64,000 nucleotides of DNA, taken from NCBI GenBank assembly GCA_905250025.1, contig CAJNOJ010000246.1, forward strand, positions 1-64,000. Reading direction: 5' to 3'. The translations under genes were made by a program, and so were the position numbers. This stretch comes from Adineta ricciae (Eukaryota > Rotifera > Eurotatoria > Adinetida > Adinetidae). Positions 22,917 to 33,651 of the stretch are shown here, in pieces. The notes beneath the pieces were generated by a model. That model searched no databases. It was given only the letters and a program-made list of their open reading frames with translations, and was not told the DNA's origin. The number at the start of each line of letters is the position of its first letter. Position 1 is the first letter of the stretch.

Positions 22917-25038
22917 ATAAACATTTCTTCGTAGTAGGACCACATATTCCATTTGTACAATCTGAAGCTTTGCTACATGATTTTCCACTTGCACATTTTG
23001 TTGTACAAACAGTTCCACCGCAATCAACATCAGTTTCGTCTTGATTTCGTAATGAATCACTACACGTTGCAGCTAAAATAAATATTTTATTCAATTTCAT
23101 AATAGATCTTTACAGAAAAAAGAACATTCTCCCAGGTCGATCATTCCGGCGACGGGATTCGTTGAAATCTGAGTCGGTTCCGGTACAGCTCTTCTCGATT
23201 CCGGCACAGTTTTCGCCGGTTCCGGCAAGTAAATGGTCGGAAAAAGAACCTAACCGGCCGGAACCGACTGTGCCATAATAACTTGGATAACTTCGGCATG
23301 TTTTATCCGGTGGTCGACAGAATCCACTTTGACAGTCTGCATATTTTCCACAACTCTTTGTATCTGAACATTTAGCTGAACAAACTGATCCACCACAATC
23401 AGTATCTGTTTCATTTTGATTTTTGTATCCATCGAAACAACTGGGTGCTAGAAATGTTCATTTAAACAAAGATTTCATTATAAATCAAAGTGATAATTAC
23501 TTTGACATGATTTATCTGTTCCTCGACAACATCCACTTGTACAATCGGAATTTCTTGCGCAATATTTTGTAAGAGCACATGTTGCTGTACAAATCAATCC
23601 ACCACAGTCAACATCAGTTTCATCTTGATTTTGAAATCCGTCTGTACATGATGCAGCTAAAAAAAGATTCAAATATACAAAAAAACGTGAATTCGTTTTT
23701 TTTAAATACTTCGACATGTTTGGTCTATTAATCGACAATAACCACTAGTACAATCAGAATTTTGCGAGCATGTTTCGTTATCTATACATTGAGTTGAACA
23801 TATTGATCCACCACAATCAACATCTGTCTCATCTTGATTTCTAAATTCATCAGAACAGCTTGGTGCTAGAAGTTTCATTTCAAAATATTTCATTCAAAAT
23901 ATCAAACTTACTCTGACATGTTTTGTCATTTGAACGACAAAATCCAGTTGTACAATCTCCATCTTTTCGACAAGTTTTATTTAAAGAACATTTTATTCCA
24001 CAAATTCGTCCTCCACAATCAATGTCGATTTCATCTTGATTTACATAATTATCCGTACAAGTCGGTGCTAAAGAATAATTTCCAATCAACTTTCTTACAA
24101 ACATAGTGACAAATCCGGTTTTATTTTTACTTTGACATGTTTGATCTGCTGTTCTACAAAAATCACTAATACAATCTGAATTTTTCGAACATGGTTTTGT
24201 ATTTTCACATTTTGAAATCGAACTTCCACTTCCACAAACTAATGTTGTTGTTTGATTTACACATGCTAAACAAATGTTGATAAAACAAAAATCAAATCCG
24301 AAAATCAAGCTTACAACTAATTGTCGTTGGAAGTTCTTGATGATCAAACGAACAGAAATATAATAAAGTGGAAATAGTTTGATTATTATTGAGATGAATT
24401 GGAATTGTTATTGAAGAAAATAAATTTTTTATATTATATATAATATGGTTTGTGGAACGTTGTTGACACAATATTGTTCCACAACCACGAGGATATTCAA
24501 TGACAAACTTGATTCTTAATACATTATCATTGAGATGCTCGGAATTTTCACATTGAATTGTTCTTGTGAAAATCGAAAGATTTCAGTTATTCAACAAAAA
24601 AGAAATCTTACTCTCGTTTCTGTCTCTGACCATTTGTGACAATAACAAATCCCGCATCGATTATTTGTATTCGATTAAGTATTAAGATTGTATTTAACTG
24701 AAATAAGTCATTAACGATAGGAGAGGAAAACAAAGGAATGAAATAACCTACATTTGAACTCAGTACATCAATATCTGATACGTTTAAAGATCCAACATTT
24801 GTTAAATTTGTTATGTAATTTAATTCATAGTGTTTTGTGCCTTTTATATGTAAAAACAAGAGAAATAATCGTTTAAAAGCTAAAAATACAACATACTTGT
24901 TTTCGTTTCTGGGAAAACAGCATTATTTTGTAAATAAATCGGAATAAGACCAATGATAGTAACTCCGCCAGTAATTAACATTGAAAACAAAAAGAAGGTC
25001 ATTATAAGCAACGATAAATAACAAGAATTGATTTCCAT
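22917..25038 (-). CDS. Type II membrane protein with six cysteine-rich modules (cluster 2), 3' end incomplete
   Basis: The first exon (25038-24897) encodes a short cytoplasmic start and a membrane segment (LIMTFFLFSMLITGGVTIIG). Exons from 24840 to about 24310 encode an unrecognised ectodomain with several possible N-glycosylation sites. Six exons between 24265 and 22917 then encode cysteine-rich modules, five with NQ(D/N)E(T/I)D.DCGG and the first divergent (CVNQTTTLVCGSG). Most introns are phase 1. After the last module a GT donor (22916) points to another exon that was not recognised before the dehydrogenase gene. A 157 bp MITE sits at the donor of the fifth module. It is closely related to the 28,160-29,803 cluster. 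Confidence 0.7.
23131..23287. mobile_element. Small MITE with CCGGTTCCGG words at a splice donor
   Basis: It starts CCCAGGTC and ends AACTTGGA, a degenerate inverted terminus differing only by transitions. The interior is dense in GGTTCCGG/CCGGAACC words. The related cluster at 28,161-28,170 has the empty site ACATT-TT-ACTTCG, while here the flanks read ACATT-CT and TA-ACTTCG, fitting a two-base target duplication with one change on each side. The insertion changes the module's donor from GTAAAA to GTTATC. Confidence 0.6.
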
Positions 25039-25369
25039 TTGATCGAAATTAATCTGAAAAAGAAAACAAGTCATATTTATATAGTATAATATAAGAAAAT
25101 AAAATCATCGACATCGATATTTGTTGACATAGGAAAATAAGTCGAATGTCATTTTATAAATGTCTGATGTATATTTTCACGATTTATATCGATCGTGAGA
25201 AGCAATGTTCGTATGTTACAGTCACTCTGACCTTTGACATAATTATTTTCTCGAAATTATTCAATCGCAAAATTAAGACTATTTATGCGTTTTTCTTTTA
25301 ATGAATGACAAGAAAAACATGAAAATTGTCAATGTAACGCTGAAATTTCATCGAATTGAAATTGATGAG

Positions 25370-27211
25370 TTAAACAATTTCAATAGTAAAAATGGATAGA
25401 TCGGAAGTATTTTTCACATTTTTCTTCGGTCTACCCCATGATAAATTTCCAACATTATAAAAAACGGTTGTAATAACAGCAATAGATATAAACGAAGTAC
25501 ATAATTTATTTAAAATATAACTATGAATAAATTTCGGACATATTCTTCGAAGTTTTGCTTTCAAAAATGATGAAATAAAAAAATAAAATGTTGGATATAA
25601 AACAAGAAATAATTGAATTATTAATTGAATAAGTAGAACATTTTGTGTTAATTGATAAATAAATAAAACAATATTAAACAATCTAAAATAAACTACCCAG
25701 GTCCAACAATCCCATACTCGGATCCCATCGGATCCTACAGGAATTCGATGGATCCGATGAAATCCTGGTGACGGAATCGCATTGGATTCCAATGGTCTCG
25801 GATCCGAAACATGGATTTCCTGGGTTTTCTAAGGGTCATCATAGAACATAGCTAAAAAGATCGCTCATAAAATTTGCAACAACCGACGGGATATTTCAAG
25901 TCGGATTCCAATGCAATTTCGTTTCCAGGAATCCGATCGGATCCAGCATCGGATTTGTTGACCTGGGTAAAGCGATTCTAGCCATATCAAGAAATAAAGA
26001 TAAACGAATTATTGGATGAATTCGACTTGAACAAACACCAAGTAAGGAATTAAAAAAAGCATTACTTCTCCATCGACGGCGTTGTGTTACAAATCTGTAT
26101 AAACTATGTGGAGGTTTCGTATAACAAACAGCTGATTCAACTAGACATGTTTTTATTTGATGATATTGAATCAGATACACTAAACGACGATCTGTACCAA
26201 GTCTTTGAGCTGTTGTTTGAATAAGTTGACTTTGACGAGGCATTTTTGCATAATCAGATGTAACATGCGAAAATTTCTCATCAACTTGAATCATTGTAAT
26301 ACAACCAGGTAGACAAGTAATTCTTCGAAAGATATTTTCAAAGCTTCTTCGTAAAACTTGTCCATATAAATATTGAAAATTTTGATAAAGATTCCAAAAT
26401 CCTCCAAAATGATTATAGAAATCGACCATAACGATGCCACATGCAGCACCAACATGTCGATATTCCACTTCATCAATAAGACGTGTTAATGAACCTGATC
26501 GAATAAAACTATCAGCATCTGTGAAAAACATATAATCATATTTTGATATCGAATACAAATGTTTGACTTCTTTTCGGATTAATTTTCTAAAATAAACTGT
26601 TAATGTTGATATATCATTTCTTAAACTATTAAATACATCAAATGATAAGATAAGACTATCTTTCTTTTCCATATTAATCTCTTTTTTAATAATAACACCT
26701 AGAATTTTATGACAATAACCATAAACAATATCACAACTAATATTTTGATCTTTCCATGAATTGTATTCAATATTTATTTGAGATTTTATCGTTTTGTTTA
26801 AAATTGAATCAACATTTATCGAATTTCCATCAGATATAATAATAATTAATAATCTATATAATTTATATAAATTATAAAAGGGTAAGATTATAGCACATAA
26901 GATATCTTTGATTTTAAGAATAATTATTACTACAAGTACTCCTTGTTGGCCACCAAATAAATCAATAATTGCAATACATATTATATTTATTATAAGATTA
27001 AATATAGAAAATATCGTTTTAATGTAAACTATGTATTGAAATGCTTTTTATTAATTTCGATTTTGAATAGATTTCATAAAGATTTTTTCCAATATTTTTC
27101 AATTAAAATTCCACATAAACCGAGTAAAATGATCACAATTATTGCCGTTAATGCAACTATTGTTCGAGTATTATTTATATTAACACTTGATGATAGACTT
27201 CGTTTTATCAT
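25370..27211 (-). pseudogene. Chitin-synthase-like GT2 glycosyltransferase split by a MITE
   Basis: An open frame from about 27045 down to 25968 encodes a membrane segment, a nucleotide-sugar-binding-like ISDGNS, the TDAD metal-binding motif, LGTDRRL (where chitin synthases usually have EDR) and QRRRW, the processivity motif of beta-glycan synthases. After the MITE the frame resumes at 25693 with membrane segments and NLSWGRP, resembling the C-terminal SWG(T/R) motif. A separate N-terminal membrane segment (start 27211) is interrupted by a stop near 27080. Removing the 272 bp element and one TA restores IAL-VYFRLFN in frame, so the insertion broke a previously continuous coding region. Target sugar unknown; chitin or a related glycan is inferred. 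Confidence 0.7.
25696..25967. mobile_element. MITE with CCCAGGTC ends and GGATCC words
   Basis: Ends are CCCAGGTCCAACAA and the reverse complement of CCCAGGTCAACAA, with TA on both sides (25694-25695 and 25968-25969) as target duplication. The interior is crowded with GGATCC, GGATTCC and ATCCGAT words. At 272 bp plus TA it shifts the reading frame of the glycosyltransferase. The ends resemble those of the large transposon (CCCATGT). Confidence 0.85.
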
Positions 27212-27239
27212 ATTCAAAATTATAAATAAATAGATTCCA

Positions 27240-28130
27240 TTTTGCGCAATAGGGGAAGAAAAGAAGAAAAATTATGTATGTTTAATAAATAAAGGTAAAA
27301 GGAGCGGATAAACATCATAGACTGTTTTTTCTAAGGTTTGTTAAATTGTTCGTAAATACGTGTCACCACGCTTTTTGTTATATATTATAATTTTTTATTT
27401 ACAGAGAAATGTTTTTCCAATTAAGATTTTCATCCTTTTTGTATCTCTATTTTTAAAAATATACCATTACTTTTGGAATATTATCGAATTCGAAAACATG
27501 ACTTTATATATGTGCCATGATTCTTTATAAAAATGATTCATTTGGAAAATCAATCTTTAATTTCTATTTATAATCAAATTCTTTTGATTTTTTTATATGA
27601 ATATTTCATGTTTTCACAAAGTTTTTCACAATCGATTAATTGAATTTTCAAGTCGGTTTTATAATGATTTATAAATCAATGTTAGGAAAGAAAAATATTT
27701 AACTACCAAATTAAAATAGAATGATCGGTGAGCCGATGAAAGTACAGCCGACATTTGTTTTTCACCTTGAAATATATACACATGCAGCGATATTGACTAT
27801 TTAATGAGAAAAAATAACTTATTTCGTGAAATCTATAGATATTCGAATTGCTTTTTTAATATGTCATTTTGTCGTCTCGCATTGACTGACATTTTCAACA
27901 GGTACTTTCGTATAAAATAAAATAGAACATGTCATTATAGTTTTTTCGTTGTGTATTTGATTAATGTATTCAGAATATACCCATTTGAATAACGTATATG
28001 AATATTTTCATTGATGACTTTTGAAAAATTGATTTAGAAAATCAAATCTCATTGAAAATTATAGAACGACCGTTTATCCACCATGCGATTTTTTAAAGAG
28101 TGAAAGAGAGGAACGAGCACATAACTCTAC
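27240..28130. other. No recognisable gene
   Basis: AT-rich spacer ending at a single N (28131), after which sequence homologous to the 22.9-24.3 kb cluster begins. Confidence 0.4.
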
Positions 28131-28159
28131 NAAGAGATCTTTACAGAGAAAAGAAAAGA

Positions 28160-29803
28160 CATTTTACTTCGACATGTTTTATCCGTTGGTCGACAAAATC
28201 CATTTTGACAATCTGCATCTTTTCCACAACCCTTTGTATCTAAACATCTAGCTGAACAAACTGATCCCCCACAATCAGTATCTGTTTCATCTTGATTTTT
28301 ATATCCATCGGAACAACTGGGTGCTAGAAATGTTCATTTAAACAAAGATTTCATTATAAATCTAAGTGATAATTACTTTGACATGATTTATCTGTTGTAC
28401 GACAAAAAGCACTTGTACAATCAGCATTTTTTCCGCAAGATAAACCATTTGCACATTTAGCTGTACATGCTGTACCGCCGCAATCAACATCACTTTCATC
28501 TTGATTTCTCAATAAATCAAAACAAGTTGCCGCTGTAAGACAAAAGATGAAAGTATTTGTTTGAATACAAATATATTAAAAAAGCAAACCAACTTTGACA
28601 TGTTTTATCCGTTGGTCGACAAAATCCACTGTGACAATCTGCATCTTTTCCACAAGTTTTTGTGAGAGAACATTTAACTCCACAAGTTGATCCACCACAA
28701 TCAATATCTGTTTCATCTTGATTTCTAAAACCATCTGAACATCCTGATACTAAAACCAAAAGATTCATTTAAATTTCTCGAAATTTTTCAAAATAACCTT
28801 GACATGTTTTATCTGTTCCTCGACAAAATCCACTTGTACAATCGGAATTTCTTCCGCAATATTTTGTAAGAGCACATGTTGCGGTACAAATCAATCCACC
28901 ACAGTCAACATCAGTTTCATCTTGATTTTGAAATCCATCTGTACATGATGCAGCTAAAAAAAGATTCAAATATACAAAAAACAAATGAATTCATTTGTTT
29001 TTAAATACTTCGACATGTTTGATCTGTTAATCGACAATAACCACTAGTACAATCAGAATTTTGCGAGCATGTTTCATTATCTATACATTGAGTTGAACAT
29101 ATTGATCCACCACAATCAATATCTGTCTCATCTTGATTTCTAAATTCATCAGAACAGCTTGGTGCTAGAAGTTTCATTTCGAAATATTCCATTCAAAATA
29201 TCAAACTTACTCTGACATGTTTTGTCATTTGAACGACAAAACCCCGTTTGACAGTCTGATGAAGTTTCACATGACTTATCAATAGAACATTTTGTTGAAC
29301 AAATTGATCCTCCACAATCAACATCAGTTTCATCTGCATTCCAATAATTATCTTTACATGTTGATACTTTGAAAAAACAAACAAACAAATCTTTTCTTCA
29401 CACAGAAATCTTGAGAAATAGAAAAACCAATCGCAATACTTTGACATGTTTTGTCATTTAAACGACAAAATCCAGTTGTACAATCTCCATCTTTTCGACA
29501 AGTTTTATTTAAAGAACATTTTATTCCACAAATTCGTCCTCCACAACCAATATCGGTTTCATCTTGATTTACATAATTATCCGTACAAGTCGGTGCTAAA
29601 GAATAATTTCCAATCAACTTTCTTACAAACATCGTGATGAATCCAGTTTTATTTTTACTTTTACATGTTTGATCCGCTGTTCGACAAAAATCACTAATAC
29701 ACACTGAATCTTTCGAACATGGTTTTGTATTTTCACATTTTGAAATCGAACTTCCACTTCCACAAACTAATGTTGTTGTTTGATTTACACATGCTAAACA
29801 AAT
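28160..29803 (-). CDS. Cysteine-rich modular gene, eight modules (cluster 3), partial
   Basis: Eight exon-encoded modules of the NQDETDVDCGG type on the minus strand, near 29790-29660, 29600-29440, 29360-29210, 29170-29010, 28960-28795, 28755-28590, 28535-28375 and 28325-28165. Several match cluster 2 almost exactly (for instance the SCSDEFRNQDETD and CTDGFQNQDETDVDCGG modules), but at least two extra modules are present (TCKDNYWNADETD, GCSDGFRNQDETD), and ATCFDLLRNQDESD has no close counterpart there. One module has DIGCGG in place of DIDCGG. Both ends stop at single Ns (28131, 29804), so the anchor exon and 3' end are missing. It is either an alternative haplotype of cluster 2 or a paralogue. 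Confidence 0.7.
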
Positions 29804-29804
29804 N

Positions 29805-31234
29805 GGTTTTTGTGCGGGTAAGGGGATCATGGACTATGTATCGAGTGTACCTGTTGGTATGACAAAAAGTGCTATTCAGAATCCCAGTACTGGTTAGTTG
29901 AGAACTCGAATATTTTGAGTTGAATGAGTTTGCGATTGTTACGTTACAGGCATTTATCAAATTGTCCTAAGTTGGGTTCCTGTTGCCAGTCAGTATGGTC
30001 CACAAGCTGTTTGTATGGGTGCAGTCGACAATACGAACATTCAAACAAATCAATGGTGCATCACCTTTTTGGTTGGTTTCAAATCACCTGATGTCATTCG
30101 ACCGAAGATGGTGCAAGGTTCAGCTTCACCTATCGGCACTGTCTTTCAAAATCAAACAACTTTCTCAATTCAAAGTAACATCTATCGACGCAAGAACCAA
30201 AGAAAACAACAACACGGCCTTTTCTTCTATTTTTTAGCATCGATCTCAGTCAATCGTCCAACCCGTAACGGCACGTATATCTACTTTTACTTTGCCAATG
30301 GCACTCTTGTCCAGAAGTATGATTGTGGCTGGGAACCGGAAGTCACATACACGGGTTTCACCATTGTCATTCGTTTTCCTGTTGCACCATGGCAACCTGG
30401 AGCTTTCTACTATGTCAACATGGACAGTGGTATGTTTCTACTGATCCTTTCTTTCATGATCTGTTGTATTGATGTTTAGGAGTGGCAAGTGGAACTGAGT
30501 TTTGTGGTGAGTGATGCCACTAATAGTATGACACAAGCATGAATTCTCTCCTCACTTCTTCCAGGTCCAGAATCTGCACCCATCACTGATCCGAGCTTCT
30601 GGGTGTTTAACATCTGGAATCCTGCACTCTCATCCACAACAACAACCACGACCACACCCTTTACAACTGTCACAGTCACAACAAAACAAACATCGACAAC
30701 AAGTATCAACACTCTCGTAAGACTCTTTCGCTCTCTCTTTTGTTCATTGTATCGCATCTAAATGTGTTCCAAATAGTTAACAACAACCGGTATTGTTGTG
30801 ACAACCACCAGTCCACCGACAACAACATCCACAGCTTCAACAACGGCACCACCCACGACAGCTGGTATAATCTACTGCTTTTGTTGTTCATACACAAAAT
30901 CTGTTGTAATTTGTTTGTTTAGCACCAACGACAGCTGCTCCAACGTCACCTGGTTCGACAACTGAATCGACTGTTGCTGTTTTGTATCCGAAAGACTTTG
31001 TAAGTGACATTCATCATCATCATCATACATCTGTCTATGTAACATGAATAATAGGAAGATATCTGTCTTCAACCTATTGCTATTCTGACTGCAGCATTCT
31101 TTGCTGCAATGGTACCAATTCAAGGTTTGGCTTTGTTTGCTGCATTTACCAAATTAGCAAACACATTCAATCCATCGAAGATCAACGCACAAACGAGACA
31201 CAAACAAAGAATGAAACGAGTCATGAAAAAATAG
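29805..31234 (+). CDS. Mucin-like single-pass membrane protein, 5' truncated
   Basis: Exons <29805-29892, 29950-30429, 30480-30506, 30565-30716, 30777-30864, 30923-30999, 31055-31234; phases agree throughout. The first large exon encodes a beta-rich extracellular domain with IVLSWVPVASQYGPQ and CITFLVGF, as seen in large metazoan extracellular proteins. A Thr/Ser/Pro-rich stalk follows, likely O-glycosylated, then a hydrophobic segment (IAILTAAFFAAMVPIQGLALF) and a basic tail ending RMKRVMKK. The 5' part is cut by the N at 29804. The function is unknown; a cell-surface or matrix role is inferred. Confidence 0.7.
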
Positions 31235-31889
31235 ACTTGCGGTCGCATTTGAAATTTATTTTCACTTTTAACATAATCAAGACATTTCCTTATCCATTCC
31301 TTCTTTTTCAAGTTAAATAAAAATACGTGAATGATCAAGTAGAAAACATAATGAAACATATGAGACGACAAAAAATTCGGAAGATCTTTAAAAACTTTGA
31401 AAATACAGCGAATCAGATATGCACATGTCTGGTATGATTATCCCCTATATCAACAGAGCTATTTCGTCGCTCGTTATACCGCTTGGTTAGCTACTACATT
31501 CACTATGGTTCACTCAAATCCTCACATATTTTTAACGCATGTATTTTCTTCGTAGATGTCAGTACTCAACAATAAAAGGGAAGGAATATTGACTATGTAG
31601 AAATGTTGTGTTTAACCTGAAACTGATAAATCCAACGCCCAGTTTAGGTGCTAACTTTCATTTCGTCAGATAAATTTCGTTTTGTATTCATTAACAAAAA
31701 AACCAGTAGTATTCGACTCAAGCGAATCTGGAGATGTGTCATTTTGCGTGAATTACGAAATTTGTTCTTTGATAAAGTGGTGATATTTAACCATACTTAT
31801 CATTTTGAATATAAGTCTTATTATACTTTTTTGCTACACGAGATAAGAATAAATTCACGAGTAGTGCCTTACGTACTTTGTAGGTCAAA

Positions 31890-32906
31890 ATGTTGAAAAT
31901 TAGACAACGTCGATTAGGAAAAAATGGTCCTGAAGTATCGTGTGTGGGTTGTGGAGCAATTATTATGGCAAACATCGATGGAAAAGAGGACCAACGATTT
32001 GAAATTTATCATCGTGCAATCGAACTCGGTTGTAGTTTTTTCGATAGCGGCGATGTTTATGGCGATAGCGAAGATTCTCTTGGAAATTATTTTTCAAAGT
32101 ATCCAAATCAACGCGAAAAAGTGTTTCTCGCCACGAAATTCGGTCTTGTTCGTTCATCCGAATCGAACGCTTACATAGCACGTGGCGATGCCCAATACGT
32201 TCACGAAGCGTGTGAAAAAAGTTTAAAACGTCTCCGCGTGCACTTTATCGACCTCTATTATGTTCATTGCATCGATACGTCAATTCCAATTGAAGAAACG
32301 ATCCATGCGATGAAAGAATTGATTGATCTCGGAAAAATCAAACACATTGGGTTATCCAACTGTTCAAGTGAAACGCTTCAACGTGCATATGCCATTCATC
32401 CAATTTCGTGTGTACAGATCGAATATTCACCATTTAGTCTAAACATCGAGAAAGATCAAAGAAGTCTTTTGCAGACATGTCGACGGCTGGGGGTGGCAAT
32501 AGTTTGTTATTCACCGTTAAGTCGAGGGCTGCTTGGCGGAAATATTCGATGTTTAGATGACTTGGATAAAAATGACTTCCGAAGACATTTCCCAAGGTTT
32601 TCCTCAGAGAATTTAACGGACAATATTCGAATAACTGACGAATTCACGAAATTGTGTGCAAGAAAAGGTTGCAGTCTCAGTCAGTTAACCTTGGCTTGGA
32701 TCCTTGCGCAAGGTGAAGACTTCATTCCAATTCCAAGTACAACCAAGTTGGCCCATTTAGAAGAAAATCTTCTTTCAACTCAAATTCAATTCGATCAAAC
32801 TGAATTAAATGATATTCGAGATATTTGTGAAAAATATCAAGTCGCCGGAGAACCTTGTCCGAAAAACATGTCACATTTTTTATTTTCTGACTCCGCTCCG
32901 CAATGA
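31890..32906 (+). CDS. Aldo/keto reductase
   Basis: A single intronless frame of 338 aa, normal family length. It shows the NADPH-dependent aldo/keto reductase barrel: FFDSGDVYGDSE carries catalytic Asp and Tyr, ATKFG the Lys and YYVHCID the His, followed by GLSNCSSETLQRA, VQIEYSPFS and the cofactor-binding PIPSTTKLAHLEEN. It resembles fungal/bacterial/plant AKR13-type enzymes that reduce aldehydes and ketones. Lack of introns beside intron-rich genes suggests horizontal acquisition, not proven. The start is the first ATG before RQRRLGKNG. All four catalytic residues are present, so activity is expected. Confidence 0.9.
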   Translation: MLKIRQRRLGKNGPEVSCVGCGAIIMANIDGKEDQRFEIYHRAIELGCSFFDSGDVYGDSEDSLGNYFSKYPNQREKVFLATKFGLVRSSESNAYIARGDAQYVHEACEKSLKRLRVHFIDLYYVHCIDTSIPIEETIHAMKELIDLGKIKHIGLSNCSSETLQRAYAIHPISCVQIEYSPFSLNIEKDQRSLLQTCRRLGVAIVCYSPLSRGLLGGNIRCLDDLDKNDFRRHFPRFSSENLTDNIRITDEFTKLCARKGCSLSQLTLAWILAQGEDFIPIPSTTKLAHLEENLLSTQIQFDQTELNDIRDICEKYQVAGEPCPKNMSHFLFSDSAPQ

Positions 32907-33167
32907 ACTCATCAGAAATCGACTAAAAAAGCTAAACAATGATTTATGAATGTGATGCTATTTGTTGTTCTTGGTCAAATTGTATTGTTTTACTTCAACA
33001 AGTATAATCTTTCGAAACAGTTTATTTGTAGTGAATGAGAAGAGAAAGCATCAGAAGAGTTCAAGGATTTGCTAAACGGCAAATGTGAGTGCTCGGCTAA
33101 AAACATAAAACTCATCGATAACACCAAAGAATTGACGCATAGAAATCGATCCTGATTTGCAAGAATT

Positions 33168-33208
33168 TGGGTGAGGGTGTGGGTGTGAGGGTGTGTGTGA
33201 GGGTGTGA
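33168..33208 (+). repeat. G-rich telomere-like tract
   Basis: GGGTGAGGGTGTGGGTGTGAGGG-type units (G strand on +). A C-rich tract in the opposite orientation lies at 33308-33327, just before the start of the duplicated segment. Confidence 0.6.
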
Positions 33209-33307
33209 ATATAGATATGGATACTGTATTCTCGTCACACCCACATATCCACCATCAAGATTGCCACAGTCATACCCACAAATATACTCATCTACACTGC
33301 GGCCCAG

Positions 33308-33327
33308 ACACCCTCACACACCCTCAC
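33308..33327 (+). repeat. C-rich telomere-like tract
   Basis: CACCCTCACACACCCTCAC, about 40 bases before homology with the second copy begins (33368). Confidence 0.5.
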
Positions 33328-33651
33328 GAAAAATAGGAGGCATCAATTTCAGTAGCGATACTATAGTGACTCAGCGCAAAGCATTGAAACGTGACTATGA
33401 TGTTCTATTTTTACGACAAACAATTTTATTTTCGATCGGAAGAAACGAAAAGCATGCGTCATAGACGTCTGTTTTATTCATTAAAATGAATAATAATATG
33501 GATATTTTGCATTTCTCCAGTAAAGAACATCGTAGTGGCTGTGTTGCTATGGTTCCTCTCACCTGCTACACATTCTTTATAACTGTCAGAATTTCGATCA
33601 AACCATTTCATTGACTAATTCTTCATGTCTTGATCACATTTCAGCAGTTAA

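Noticed and set aside
22860-29447. Additional short frames overlapping the cysteine-rich exons
   Set aside because: Alternative-frame readings of the module exons; cysteine spacing and intron phases identify the true frame.
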